Positions 8,171-22,350 of a stretch of 64,000 bases of DNA are shown in pieces. This stretch comes from Pseudideonella sakaiensis (GTDB lineage Bacteria; Pseudomonadota; Gammaproteobacteria; Burkholderiales; Burkholderiaceae_C): positions 104,108 through 168,107 of the forward strand of contig NZ_BBYR01000001.1 of the NCBI RefSeq assembly GCF_001293525.1, in the 5' to 3' direction. Position 1 is the first letter of the stretch. The number at the start of each line of letters is the position of its first letter. The position numbers and the translations under genes were made by a program. A model generated the notes under the pieces. That model saw only the letters and a list, made by a program, of their open reading frames with translations, did no database searches and was not told where the DNA came from.

Positions 8171-9115
8171 GTGACTTCGCCCGAGCCTGCCGCGACCACC
8201 CCGCTGCTGCGCGCCCTGCGCGCGGTGGTGTCCGCGCCGCCCTGGCTGGACCCGCTGAAGCTGCCGCTGGTGGCCGCCGGTGTGGCGCTGCAGGAGTGGC
8301 GGCCCTTCCATCCGCCGGCCGGGCCCTTGCGCTGCGAGGCGGGTTTCTGGCTCGCGGGCGGTGCACGGGCCTCGATGCTGAACCGGGTGGTCGCCTACCG
8401 TGGCCTGTTCGAGCCGGGGCTGACCTCTGCCATCGCGTCGATCGTGCAGCCGGGCGACCATGTCGTCGACGTCGGTGCGAACGCAGGCTATTTCTCGCTG
8501 CTGCTGGCCGACCGGGTCGGGCCGGAGGGGCGGGTGCTGGCCGTCGAGGCGGCGCCCGGCAATGTGCGGCGGCTGCACGCCAACCTGGCGGCGAACCCGA
8601 CGCTGGTGCCCCGGGTGGAGGTGGTCCACGCGGCGGCCAGCGACCGCGAGGGCGTGCTCGGCTTCGACCTGAGCCCGCGCAACGACATGCATGGCCGGCT
8701 GGCGGGTGCGCCGGATGTGCCGCCGCGGCGCGACTGGCGCCGCATCGAGGTGCCGGCGCAGCGCATGCAGCGCCTGCTCGGGCCGGCGCCGCAGCGCTGG
8801 AGCTTCGTCAAGGTCGACATCGAGGGCGCGGAGCCGCAGGTGTTGCCGGACCTGCTGGCGCACTGCAGCCACGAGCGGCTGTGCCTGGCGCTGGAACTCA
8901 AGCCGCCGCACATCGCCGGCTGCGTCGACCGGCTCGCGGCTGCCGGCCTGCACCTGTACGACCTCGGCAACGATTACCGCTGGCTGCTGAACCGCGGCCG
9001 GCCGCCGGCCCTGTGCCCCGTCGCGCCGGAGCAGTTGCGCCGTCGGCGCCGGATGGTGGACCTGATCGCCAGCCGGCAGCCGCTGGCGCCGCTGGCGCAC
9101 CCGCTGCCGCGCTGA
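8171..9115 (+). CDS. FkbM-family SAM-dependent methyltransferase
   Basis: 314 residues from a GTG at 8171; no ATG is available upstream in a sensible position. The SAM-binding motif I is VVDVGANAGYFSLLLADRVGP, followed by VLAVEAAPGNVRRLHANL, and the C-terminal FVKVDIEGAEPQVL block is typical of FkbM proteins. These transfer a methyl group, often to a sugar hydroxyl in a polysaccharide or natural product. No glycosyltransferase or biosynthetic neighbours are present, so the substrate is unknown. It is 155 bp from the IclR gene and is not obviously part of that unit. Confidence 0.85.
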   Translation: MTSPEPAATTPLLRALRAVVSAPPWLDPLKLPLVAAGVALQEWRPFHPPAGPLRCEAGFWLAGGARASMLNRVVAYRGLFEPGLTSAIASIVQPGDHVVDVGANAGYFSLLLADRVGPEGRVLAVEAAPGNVRRLHANLAANPTLVPRVEVVHAAASDREGVLGFDLSPRNDMHGRLAGAPDVPPRRDWRRIEVPAQRMQRLLGPAPQRWSFVKVDIEGAEPQVLPDLLAHCSHERLCLALELKPPHIAGCVDRLAAAGLHLYDLGNDYRWLLNRGRPPALCPVAPEQLRRRRRMVDLIASRQPLAPLAHPLPR

Positions 9116-9167
9116 CGGCGCCCGGCTGGCTATGATGGCCGGTCCCCCTGCCGCAGCCGAGGCCGCC

Positions 9168-9584
9168 ATGACGATCGAAGTCGATGCCCGCACCGCGACC
9201 GTCCGGGTCGAGATCGACGGCCATTTCACGCCGCAGCAGGTGCTCGCGCTGGTGAAGCAACTGGCGGCCGCGCGGGCCCAGCTCGCCGACGATCCGCCGG
9301 AGCCCGGCGAGGTGTGGCTGGCGGCCCGCCCGCCCTGCCACACGAAGTTGATGGGGAAGGGGCCGGACACCCTGCTGGCCTTCCGCTTTCCGGGCCTGGG
9401 CTGGATCGGCGCGACGCTGGCCGCCTCGATGCGGGCCCGGCTGATCAGCCTGCTGGCCGCCCAGCAGGTGCAGGCGCTGCCGCAGGACGGCGCGGCAAGC
9501 CGCGGGATCTCGGCCAGCGCGGCGCCGGCCGCGGAACCGTCGGCAGCCGCCGGGACGCGGCCCGACGACGCTACGCTGCATTGA
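9168..9584 (+). CDS. Hypothetical protein, 138 residues
   Basis: I do not recognise this protein. It starts with a short beta-rich region (MTIEVDARTATVRVEIDGHF), then an amphipathic helix (TPQQVLALVKQLAAARAQL), a hydrophobic GLGWIGATLAASMRARLISLLAAQ stretch and an Ala/Pro-rich disordered tail. The ATG at 9168 is preferred over one at 9132, because TATGAT at 9131-9136 looks like a -10 element in front of it. No signal peptide is seen. Codon use is normal for the genome, so it is probably a real gene. Confidence 0.6.
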   Translation: MTIEVDARTATVRVEIDGHFTPQQVLALVKQLAAARAQLADDPPEPGEVWLAARPPCHTKLMGKGPDTLLAFRFPGLGWIGATLAASMRARLISLLAAQQVQALPQDGAASRGISASAAPAAEPSAAAGTRPDDATLH

Positions 9585-9685
9585 GGGCGCCCCCGAGGGC
9601 CGGGCGGAGCCCCTTCCGCCTCCGCGGGGAAACGACAGCCCGGGGCGGCCCGGGGTCGTCGGAACGTCGCGGCTCGTCGCGCCGC

Positions 9686-9713
9686 AAAAAGAACACCCGC
9701 CAGAAGGCGGGTG
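9686..9713 (-). terminator. Intrinsic terminator on the minus strand with no known gene upstream
   Basis: Read on the minus strand, CACCCGCC (9713-9706), a 4-nt loop and GGCGGGTG (9701-9694) form a perfect 8-bp stem followed by TTCTTTTT (9693-9686). In the plus direction there is no U-tract. No annotated minus-strand gene lies upstream of it, so it implies a short unannotated transcript from the 9714-9870 region. That stretch holds an ATG at 9741 opening a short frame that runs through the hairpin, without a clear ribosome site. Confidence 0.6.
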
Positions 9714-9871
9714 AAGCAGCAGCAAGAGGGGTCGACGTCATGGTCGCGTGATGGGGGTCCCGCCGGTGTAGGACACGGACGGACCGTGACGTCGGCCACA
9801 CGCGCGACCATCCCGGCGCGCCCGGTCGGCCCCTGCAGCCGGCTACAGTGCGCCGGACCCTGGAGACCCGC

Positions 9872-10636
9872 ATGCGCCTGATCCGCCGCCTCGCCGTCAC
9901 CTGCTTCGCCGCCGGCGCCGCCCTTGCCTCCGGCTGCGGTGGCGGGGGCAGCAGCAGCGGCAGCCCCTTCATCCCGCCGACGCCGAGCGAGGCCGCCGAA
10001 GGCCTGTACAACGCGCTGACGCTGACCAACCGCGTGGTGCGCTGGCTGCTGCTCGGCGACGGCCGCTACTTCATCTTCTACACGGCGCCCGGGCGGCCGG
10101 ACGACTGGGTCGGCGTGATCCAGGGCAGTGCCAGCCAGAGCGGCGGCAGCGTGCGCTCCACCGACGCCCGCGACTTCAACCTGCAGACGCGCTCGGTGCA
10201 GCCGGCCGCGGTGTCCGCGAGCATCGACGGCAACCAGGCGGTCAGCGGCAGCCTCGGCTTCGGCGACGGCAGCACGACGACCCTGAGCGGCAGCGTCGAC
10301 ACGGGCTCCACGGGCAGCACCACGACGGCGGCGCTGGCCGGGACCTATGTCGGCCTGGTCGCCGCGGTGGCCGGCAGCGAGGCCGGGGTGCTGAACATCG
10401 ACGCGCGCGGCCAGCTCACGGGGGTCTGGTTCGGCTGCCTGCTGACCGGCACGGCCGTGCCGCGCACGCGCAGCGCCAGCGTGGACCTGCAGCTGGCCTT
10501 CGCCACGCGGCCGAGCTGCCCGTATGCCGGCCAGCAGTGGGCGGGGGCTGCCTACCTCGACGCGGGCCGCCACCGGCTCTATGCCGCGGCCCCGAATCCC
10601 GCCCGCACGGACCTGGTGCTGTTCGTCGGTCAGTGA
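9872..10636 (+). CDS. Predicted lipoprotein of unknown function
   Basis: 254 residues. The ATG at 9872 has GGAG (9862-9865) upstream and opens a lipoprotein signal peptide ending in the lipobox LASGC with the lipidated Cys22, followed by a Gly/Ser-rich linker. The mature domain is Ser/Thr/Gly-rich with many short beta-like strands (DGNQAVSGSLGFGDGSTTTLSG, GVLNIDARGQLTGVWFGCLL), which suggests a small beta-barrel or beta-sandwich in the periplasm or on the outer membrane. No family is recognised. Neighbours give no functional hint. Confidence 0.75.
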   Translation: MRLIRRLAVTCFAAGAALASGCGGGGSSSGSPFIPPTPSEAAEGLYNALTLTNRVVRWLLLGDGRYFIFYTAPGRPDDWVGVIQGSASQSGGSVRSTDARDFNLQTRSVQPAAVSASIDGNQAVSGSLGFGDGSTTTLSGSVDTGSTGSTTTAALAGTYVGLVAAVAGSEAGVLNIDARGQLTGVWFGCLLTGTAVPRTRSASVDLQLAFATRPSCPYAGQQWAGAAYLDAGRHRLYAAAPNPARTDLVLFVGQ

Positions 10637-10824
10637 CGCGCCGGCGGACCGCCCGCGCGCCCAGGCTAAAATCGCGGACTTTTCGTGTGGTGCGGCGCTG
10701 GCGAGCGTCGGCCGCAGGTGCCGGGCCCTCGGGTGCGGCGCCGGCCCAGGACGGAGCCGGCTCGGCGGGGCCGGGGAGCGCAGCAGATCGCGGCCCGGGA
10801 ATCGCAGGCGGCAGCGTCCGACCC

Positions 10825-10911
10825 GCGCGGGTGGCGAAATTGGTAGACGCACCAGGTTTAGGTCCTGACGCCAGCAATGGCGTGGGGGTTCGAGTCCCCC
10901 CCCGCGCACCA
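10825..10911 (+). tRNA. tRNA-Leu (anticodon UAG)
   Basis: 87-nt tRNA with a long variable arm. GCGCGGG (10825-10831) pairs with CCCGCGC (10901-10907), followed by encoded ACCA (10908-10911). The anticodon loop is TTTAGGT with anticodon TAG, and the T-arm reads GGGGGTTCGAGTCCCCC. A TAAAAT -10 element (10667-10672) lies about 150 bp upstream and could start its precursor. The trigger factor gene follows 64 bp downstream. Confidence 0.97.
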
Positions 10912-10975
10912 CGCACGAAAGCCCGGCGGGCCCGCCTGCCCGTCCCAGTCAATGCCCTTCTGAAAGTTTCCCGAC

Positions 10976-12286
10976 ATGGCCGTGAACGTTGAAACCCTCG
11001 AGAAGCTCGAACGCCGCATCACGCTGACGCTGGCCGCCGACGTCATCAGCAACGAGGTGAGCAGCCGCCTGAAGCGGCTGGCGCGCACCGTCAAGGCGGA
11101 CGGCTTCCGCCCGGGCAAGGTGCCGATGAGCGTCGTGGCGCAGCGCTACGGCTACTCGGTGCAGTACGAGGTGATGAACGACAAGGTCGGCCAGGCCTTC
11201 CAGCAGGCCGCCGACGAGGCCAAGCTGCGCGTGGCGGGCGTCCCGCGCATCACCGAGAAGGACGGTGCGCCGGAGGGCCAGATGGCCTTCGATGCCACCT
11301 TCGAGGTCTACCCCGAGGTGGTCTTCGGCGACCTGTCGGCGGTCGAGGTCGAGCGGGTGTCGGCCGAGGTCACGGAGGAGGCGATCGACAAGACGCTGGA
11401 CATCCTGCGCCGCCAGCGCCGCAGCTTCGCGACCCGCGCGCTGACCGATGCCGCCGTCGAGGGTGACCGCGTGACGATCGACTTCGAAGGCAAGATCGAC
11501 GGCGTGCCCTTCGCCGGCGGCAAGGCCGAGGACTTCCAGTTCGTCATCGGCGAGGGCCAGATGCTCGAGCAGTTCGACACCGCCGTGCGCGGCATGAAGT
11601 CGGGCGAGTCCAAGACCTTCCCGCTGCAGTTCCCCGAGGACTACCACGGCAAGGACGTGGCGGGCAAGGAGGCCGACTTCCTGGTCACGGTCAAGCGCAT
11701 CGAGGCCCAGCACCTGCCGCCGGTCGACGAGGCGCTGGCGAAGGCCCTCGGCATCGCCGAAGGCACCGTCGACGCGCTGCGCGCCGACGTGCGCAAGAAC
11801 CTGGAGCGCGAGGTCAAGTTCCGCGTGCTGGCACGCAACAAGGCGGCCGTGATGGACGCGCTGCTGTCGGCCGCCCAGCTCGAGGTGCCGAAGGCGCTGG
11901 TCGAGGGCGAGACCGAGCGGATGATCGAGAACGCGCGCGCCGACCTGAAGAAGCGCGGCGTGAAGGACGCCGACAAGGCGCCGATCCCGGCCGAGATCTT
12001 CCAGCCCCAGGCCGAGCGCCGCGTGCGCCTGGGCCTGGCGGTGGCGGAGCTGGTGCGCGCCAACAACCTGCAGGCCAAGCCCGAGCAGCTGCAGAAGCAC
12101 ATCGAGGAGCTGGCGCAGAGCTACGAGAAGCCGGCCGAGGTGGTGCGCTGGTACCTGAGCGACCGCCAGCGCATGGCCGAGGTCGAGGCGGTGGTGGTGG
12201 AGAACAACGTGGCCGAGCACGTGCTCGCGACGGCCAAGGTGAACGACCGCCAGATGCCGTTCGACGAGCTGATGGCCGCATCCTGA
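10976..12286 (+). CDS. tig: Trigger factor, ribosome-bound chaperone and prolyl isomerase
   Basis: 436 residues, the normal family length. It binds near the ribosomal exit tunnel and shields nascent chains. The N-terminal ribosome-binding domain contains the signature region [17 protein letters not shown] (residues about 42-58; ribosome-contact motif GFRxGKxP). The FKBP-like isomerase domain follows ([26 protein letters not shown]), and then the long helical C-terminal domain. It heads the conserved order tig-clpP-clpX-lon. The unit probably starts just upstream, after the tRNA-Leu gene. Confidence 0.98.
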   Translation: MAVNVETLEKLERRITLTLAADVISNEVSSRLKRLARTVKADGFRPGKVPMSVVAQRYGYSVQYEVMNDKVGQAFQQAADEAKLRVAGVPRITEKDGAPEGQMAFDATFEVYPEVVFGDLSAVEVERVSAEVTEEAIDKTLDILRRQRRSFATRALTDAAVEGDRVTIDFEGKIDGVPFAGGKAEDFQFVIGEGQMLEQFDTAVRGMKSGESKTFPLQFPEDYHGKDVAGKEADFLVTVKRIEAQHLPPVDEALAKALGIAEGTVDALRADVRKNLEREVKFRVLARNKAAVMDALLSAAQLEVPKALVEGETERMIENARADLKKRGVKDADKAPIPAEIFQPQAERRVRLGLAVAELVRANNLQAKPEQLQKHIEELAQSYEKPAEVVRWYLSDRQRMAEVEAVVVENNVAEHVLATAKVNDRQMPFDELMAAS

Positions 12287-12345
12287 GCCGCGGCCGCACG
12301 GCCGGGCCGCCCGCTGCAGGGCGGGCCGGCCGGCGCTGCGCTCTG

Positions 12346-12378
12346 CAGGGGCACCGTGCCGACAGGCCGGTGCCCCTG
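12346..12378 (+). repeat. Long hairpin between tig and clpP
   Basis: CAGGGGCACCG (12346-12356) and CGGTGCCCCTG (12368-12378) form a perfect 11-bp stem with an 11-nt loop. There is no U-tract. It lies between the tig stop and a CATAAT -10-like element (12408-12413) for clpP, so it may reduce read-through from tig. Confidence 0.45.
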
Positions 12379-12476
12379 TCGCTTCCGGGGCCACCGGTGC
12401 GCCGCGACATAATCGGCCGGAACACGGGGCCGGCGGGCGCCTGCCCCGTCCACGAACTGCACAGGATGCTGCTGCG

Positions 12477-13085
<609 letters not shown>

Positions 13086-13196
13086 GCCGCCGGCCCGGCA
13101 TCGAACTGGCGCGGAAGCCCGCCGCTGTTCGCGGCAGGCCCTCCGGGCCGCTTGAACTATCATTCCTTCGCGCAACCCCCGTCCCGACACGCATCC

Positions 13197-14468
<1,272 letters not shown>

Positions 14469-14522
14469 GCGCCGGCGCCCGCCGCGCGAGGGGCGGCGGC
14501 GTCGGCGGGATGCCCGGCCTTC

Positions 14523-14550
14523 CTTGCTTTTGATCCCTCGGGCCCCAGAT
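14523..14550 (+). promoter_or_regulatory. Candidate sigma32 (heat-shock) promoter of lon
   Basis: CTTGCT (14523-14528), a 14-bp spacer and CCCCAGAT (14543-14550) match the heat-shock pattern CTTGAA / CCCCATNT closely. The predicted start point, about 14557, lies before the AGAGAGG ribosome site and the ATG at 14576. It also rules out an upstream start for Lon at 14549. Confidence 0.65.
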
Positions 14551-14575
14551 GGGTTCGAGAAAGAGAGGTTCCCTC

Positions 14576-16999
<2,424 letters not shown>

Positions 17000-17020
17000 G
17001 GGCCGACGCGCCCGAACTTC

Positions 17021-17050
17021 TTGCGGAGGCCTGAAAAACTGGTATAGAAT
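17021..17050 (+). promoter_or_regulatory. Promoter of the tRNA-Gly gene
   Basis: TTGCGG (17021-17026) and the overlapping -10 candidates TATAGA (17043-17048, 16-bp spacer) and TAGAAT (17045-17050, 18-bp spacer) give a predicted start near 17057, 50 bp before the mature tRNA-Gly. Confidence 0.65.
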
Positions 17051-17106
17051 CTTGGCTTCGCCAGACGGCATCACCCACAAGGTGAAGCCCCAAGGCAAAG
17101 CGACAT

Positions 17107-17182
17107 GCGGGAATAGCTCAGTTGGTAGAGCGCAACCTTGCCAAGGTTGAGGTCGCGAGTTCGAGCCTCGTTTCCCGCTCCA
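17107..17182 (+). tRNA. tRNA-Gly (anticodon GCC)
   Basis: 76-nt tRNA. GCGGGAA (17107-17113) pairs with TTCCCGC (17172-17178), then T and encoded CCA (17180-17182). The D-arm reads TAGCTCAGTTGGTAGAGC, the anticodon loop TTGCCAA gives GCC, and the T-arm contains GAGTTCGAGCCTC. Confidence 0.97.
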
Positions 17183-17235
17183 GACAATGTGCCTGTTGGT
17201 GTGATCGCCCGTCCTGCCGCGCAGGGCGGGGGTGA

Positions 17236-19010
<1,775 letters not shown>

Positions 19011-19029
19011 TCCGACCGGAGACCCGGTG

Positions 19030-21312
19030 ATGAGCCTCGTCGCCCGCCTTGCCGCGCTGCCGTGCGCAGCGCGCCGCTGGTCCGCGCCGCTGCTGGCGCT
19101 GCTGTTCGCCGCCGTGCTGGCGGGCTGCGACAACAGCCCCTATCCGGCCGGCGCGGCCGCGAAGAACATCCTGTTCAATTCCTTCGACGAGCGTTCGCCG
19201 CGCTACCTCGACCCCACCGCGTCGTACAGCAACCCCGAGTCGCCCTACACCTACTCGGCCTACGACACGCTGTACGGCTACCACTACCTGAAGCGGCCCT
19301 ACGTGCTGGTGCCGAAGCTGGCCGAGGCGGTGACGCCGCCCTATTTCGTCGATGCGCAGGGCCGGCGGCTGCCCGACGATGCACCGGTCGACCAGATCGC
19401 CGAGAGCGTCTACGACATCCGCATCAAGCGTGGCGTGATGTACGCGCCGCACCCGGCCTTCGCGCGCAAGCCCGGGCCCGACGGGCGCGACCAGTACCTC
19501 TACCACCACCTGAGCCGCGCCGACATCGGCGACCGCCGCTCGCCGCTGGACTTCGAGGTCCAGGGCACGCGCGAGGTCGTCGCCGACGACCTCGTCTACG
19601 CGCTGAAGCGCCACGCGACCACCCGCATCGAGACCCCGGTGGCGGCGGTGTTCTCCGAGTACGTGGTCGGGCTGAAGGACTACATCGCGCTGATCAAGCG
19701 CGAGGATGCGGCGCTGATCGCCGGGCTGCCGCGCAGCAGCCAGGACAAGCCCTTCCTGGATTTCCGCCGCTGGCCGCTGGCCGGCGTCACGGCGCTGGAC
19801 AGCCACACCGTGCGCATGCGCATCAAGGGCAAGTACCCGCAGTGGAAGTACTGGCTCGCGATGCCCTTCACCGCGCCGGTGCCCTGGGAGGCCGATGCCT
19901 TCTATTCGCAGCCGGGCATGGCGGCCAACGGGCTGACGCTGGTGCGCTGGCCGGTCGGCAGCGGTCCCTTCATGATGAGCGAGTACGTCCAGGACCGGCG
20001 CCACGCGATGGTGCGCAATCCGAACTGGCGCGGCGAGCCCTATCCCTGCGAGGGCATGCCGGGCGACAAGGAGGCCGGCCTGCTGGCGGACTGCGGCAAG
20101 ACGCTGCCCTTCGTCGACGGCTTCCAGTCGGTGATCGTGAAGGAACGGGTGCCGCGCAAGGAGCTGTTCAAGCAGGGCTACCTCGACGTGCCGGAGGTCG
20201 AGCGCCCCGACTGGGGCGTCGAGTTCCGTGCCGACGCCGAGGACTCCGACGAGGTGCGCAGCTTCTTCGACGCCCGCGGCTTCAAGTTCCCGCAGACCAC
20301 CGACATCAACAGCTGGTACCTGGGCTTCAACTGGCTCGACCCGGTGGTCGGCAAGGGCGACACTCCGGAGCAGCAGCTGCGCAACCGCAAGCTGCGCCAG
20401 GCGCTGTCGATCGCGATCGACTGGGAGGAGGGCTACGGCCGCATCTTCCGCACCAAGGGCGGCGAGGCTGCGCACGGGCCGGTGCCGCCGGGCATCTTCG
20501 GCTCCAAGGAAGGCACGCCCGAAGGCATCAACCCGGTGACCCACCGCCTCGTCGACGGCAAGCCGGTGCGGCGCAGCCTGGACGATGCGAAGCGCCTGCT
20601 GGCCGAGGCCGGCTACCCCGGCGGCCGCGACGAGAAGACCGGCCGCCCGCTGGTGCTGAACTACGACTACCAGCGCACGCCGACGCCGGAGATCAAGTCC
20701 GAGCTCGACTGGATGGTCAAGCAGTTCGGCAAGCTGGGCGTGCAGCTGGAGATCCGCGCCACCGACTACAACCAGTTCCAGGACAAGGTGCTGAAGGGCA
20801 AGCACCAGATCTTCTGGTGGGGCTGGCTGGCCGACTACCCGGATGCGGAGAACTTCCTGTTCCTGCTGTATGGCCCGAACGCGAAGTCGCTGCACCAGGG
20901 CGAGAACGCCGCCAACTACAGCAACGAGGAGTTCGACCGGCTGTACCGCCGCCTGCAGACGCTGGACGACGGCCCGGAGAAGCAGCAGGTCATCGACCGC
21001 ATGGTCGACATCGTGCGCGAGGACGCGCCCTGGGCGTGGGGCTACTGGCCCTACGTCGCGGTCGCCTTCCAGCAGTGGGTGCACAACGGCAAGCCCAGCA
21101 TCCTGATCCGCGACCAGGTCAAGTACTACCGGGTCGACCCGGCGACGCGCGTGGCGCTGCAGGCGCAGTGGAACCGGCCGACCTGGTGGCCGATGCTCGG
21201 GCTGGTGCTGGCCCTGGCGGGGCTGGTCGTGCTGGCGCGGCGCAGCTACCGCGCCCGTCAGCTGGCCACGGCCAGCGCCGTCGAACCCGCCCTGGCCGGC
21301 AAAGGAGCCTGA
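19030..21312 (+). CDS. Peptide ABC transporter substrate-binding lipoprotein (SBP family 5)
   Basis: 760 residues, long for family 5. The ATG at 19030 follows a GTG at 19027; either could be used. The signal peptide ends in the lipobox LAGC, with Cys at about residue 33. The mature protein shows family-5 features (FNSFDERSPRYLDP, LRQALSIAIDWEEGYGRIF, WWGWLADYPDAENF). It also carries a predicted C-terminal transmembrane helix (WWPMLGLVLALAGLVVLARR), unusual for a receptor and suggesting anchoring at both ends. It is the first of four importer genes and ends 1 bp before the first permease. The ldcA neighbour suggests murein peptides as a ligand. Confidence 0.9.
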   Translation: MSLVARLAALPCAARRWSAPLLALLFAAVLAGCDNSPYPAGAAAKNILFNSFDERSPRYLDPTASYSNPESPYTYSAYDTLYGYHYLKRPYVLVPKLAEAVTPPYFVDAQGRRLPDDAPVDQIAESVYDIRIKRGVMYAPHPAFARKPGPDGRDQYLYHHLSRADIGDRRSPLDFEVQGTREVVADDLVYALKRHATTRIETPVAAVFSEYVVGLKDYIALIKREDAALIAGLPRSSQDKPFLDFRRWPLAGVTALDSHTVRMRIKGKYPQWKYWLAMPFTAPVPWEADAFYSQPGMAANGLTLVRWPVGSGPFMMSEYVQDRRHAMVRNPNWRGEPYPCEGMPGDKEAGLLADCGKTLPFVDGFQSVIVKERVPRKELFKQGYLDVPEVERPDWGVEFRADAEDSDEVRSFFDARGFKFPQTTDINSWYLGFNWLDPVVGKGDTPEQQLRNRKLRQALSIAIDWEEGYGRIFRTKGGEAAHGPVPPGIFGSKEGTPEGINPVTHRLVDGKPVRRSLDDAKRLLAEAGYPGGRDEKTGRPLVLNYDYQRTPTPEIKSELDWMVKQFGKLGVQLEIRATDYNQFQDKVLKGKHQIFWWGWLADYPDAENFLFLLYGPNAKSLHQGENAANYSNEEFDRLYRRLQTLDDGPEKQQVIDRMVDIVREDAPWAWGYWPYVAVAFQQWVHNGKPSILIRDQVKYYRVDPATRVALQAQWNRPTWWPMLGLVLALAGLVVLARRSYRARQLATASAVEPALAGKGA

Positions 21313-21313
21313 G

Positions 21314-22297
21314 GTGCTGAGCTACTTCGTGCGACGCGTGGGCTACGGCCTGCTGGTGCTGGTCGGCGTGAACCTGTTCACCTTCTTCCTGTTCTTCACC
21401 GTCAACACGCCCGACGACATGGCGCGCCTGAACATCGGCGGCAAGCGCGTGACGCAGGAGCAGATCGAGACCTGGAAGGCCGAGCGCGGCTACGACAAGC
21501 CGCTGTACTGGAACGACGCGGCGCAGGGCACGGCGCGCCTGACCGAGACCATCGTCTGGGAGCGCTCCGTGTCGCTGTTCGCGCTCAGGTTCGGGCGCTC
21601 GGATGCGCGCGCCGGGGTGGACATCGGCCACGAGATCCGCACCCGCATGGGCGTGAGCCTGCAGCTCGCGGTGCCGCTGTTCCTGCTGCAGGTGATCGCG
21701 AGCACGGCCTTCGCGCTGCTGCTGGTCTTCTTCCGGCACACCCGCCTCGAGTTCTGGGGCGTGGTGCTGTGCGTGCTGATGCTGTCGATCTCCAGCCTGT
21801 TCTACATCATCGTCGGCCAGTTCTTCTTCTCGCGGCTGATGCACCTCGCGCCGATCTCCGGCTATGCGCCGGGGCTGGACGCGGTGAAGTTCCTGCTGCT
21901 GCCGATCGGCCTGTCGCTGCTGTCGCGGCTGGGCACCGAGGCGCGGCTGTACCGCGCGATGTTCCTGGAGGAGATCGGCAAGGACTACGTGCGCACCGCG
22001 CGCGCGAAAGGCCTGGCCGAGTCGGTGGTGCTGTTCCGCCACGTGCTGCGCAATGCGCTGATCCCGATCATCACCAGTGCCGGCTCCTACCTGCCCTACG
22101 TCTTCCTGGGCAGCCTGGTGTTCGAGAGCTTCTTCGGCATCCCGGGCCTCGGCGCCTTCGTGATCGAGGCGATCACCGGGCAGGACTTCGCGATCGTGCG
22201 GGCGATGGTCTTCCTCGGTGCCGTGCTCTACATCGCCAGCTACGTGCTGATCGACCTGGCCTACACCTGGGTCGACCCGCGCGTGCGCCTCGGCTGA
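21314..22297 (+). CDS. Peptide ABC transporter permease, OppB/DppB type
   Basis: 327 residues from a GTG at 21314, one base after the binding-protein stop. It starts MLSYFVRRVGYGLLVLVGVNLFTFFLFF, the first membrane helix of this family. It has the EAA loop EEIGKDYVRTARAKGLAESVV, which docks on the ATPase, and the final FESFFGIPGLGAF block. About six membrane helices are expected. A periplasmic stretch after helix 1 (about 30-110) is larger than minimal. It forms the channel with the next permease in the inner membrane. Confidence 0.95.
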   Translation: MLSYFVRRVGYGLLVLVGVNLFTFFLFFTVNTPDDMARLNIGGKRVTQEQIETWKAERGYDKPLYWNDAAQGTARLTETIVWERSVSLFALRFGRSDARAGVDIGHEIRTRMGVSLQLAVPLFLLQVIASTAFALLLVFFRHTRLEFWGVVLCVLMLSISSLFYIIVGQFFFSRLMHLAPISGYAPGLDAVKFLLLPIGLSLLSRLGTEARLYRAMFLEEIGKDYVRTARAKGLAESVVLFRHVLRNALIPIITSAGSYLPYVFLGSLVFESFFGIPGLGAFVIEAITGQDFAIVRAMVFLGAVLYIASYVLIDLAYTWVDPRVRLG

Positions 22298-22350
22298 GAC
22301 GCCGTGAACGCACCGAGCCGCTCCCCCTGAACGAGGACCCGACGCCCGCG

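Noticed and set aside
7904..10912. Open frame of about 1000 codons on the minus strand across the FkbM, hypothetical and lipoprotein genes
   Set aside because: Composition is typical of antisense shadow in high-GC DNA, and it would overlap three plausible genes and a tRNA.
13151..13183. CTTGAA followed by CCCCC as a heat-shock promoter of clpX
   Set aside because: The spacer is 19 bp and the -10 lacks the CCCCAT core, so it is too weak to call.
14549..14575. Upstream ATG adding nine residues to Lon
   Set aside because: It lies before the predicted heat-shock start point and lacks a ribosome site; the ATG at 14576 has AGAGAGG.
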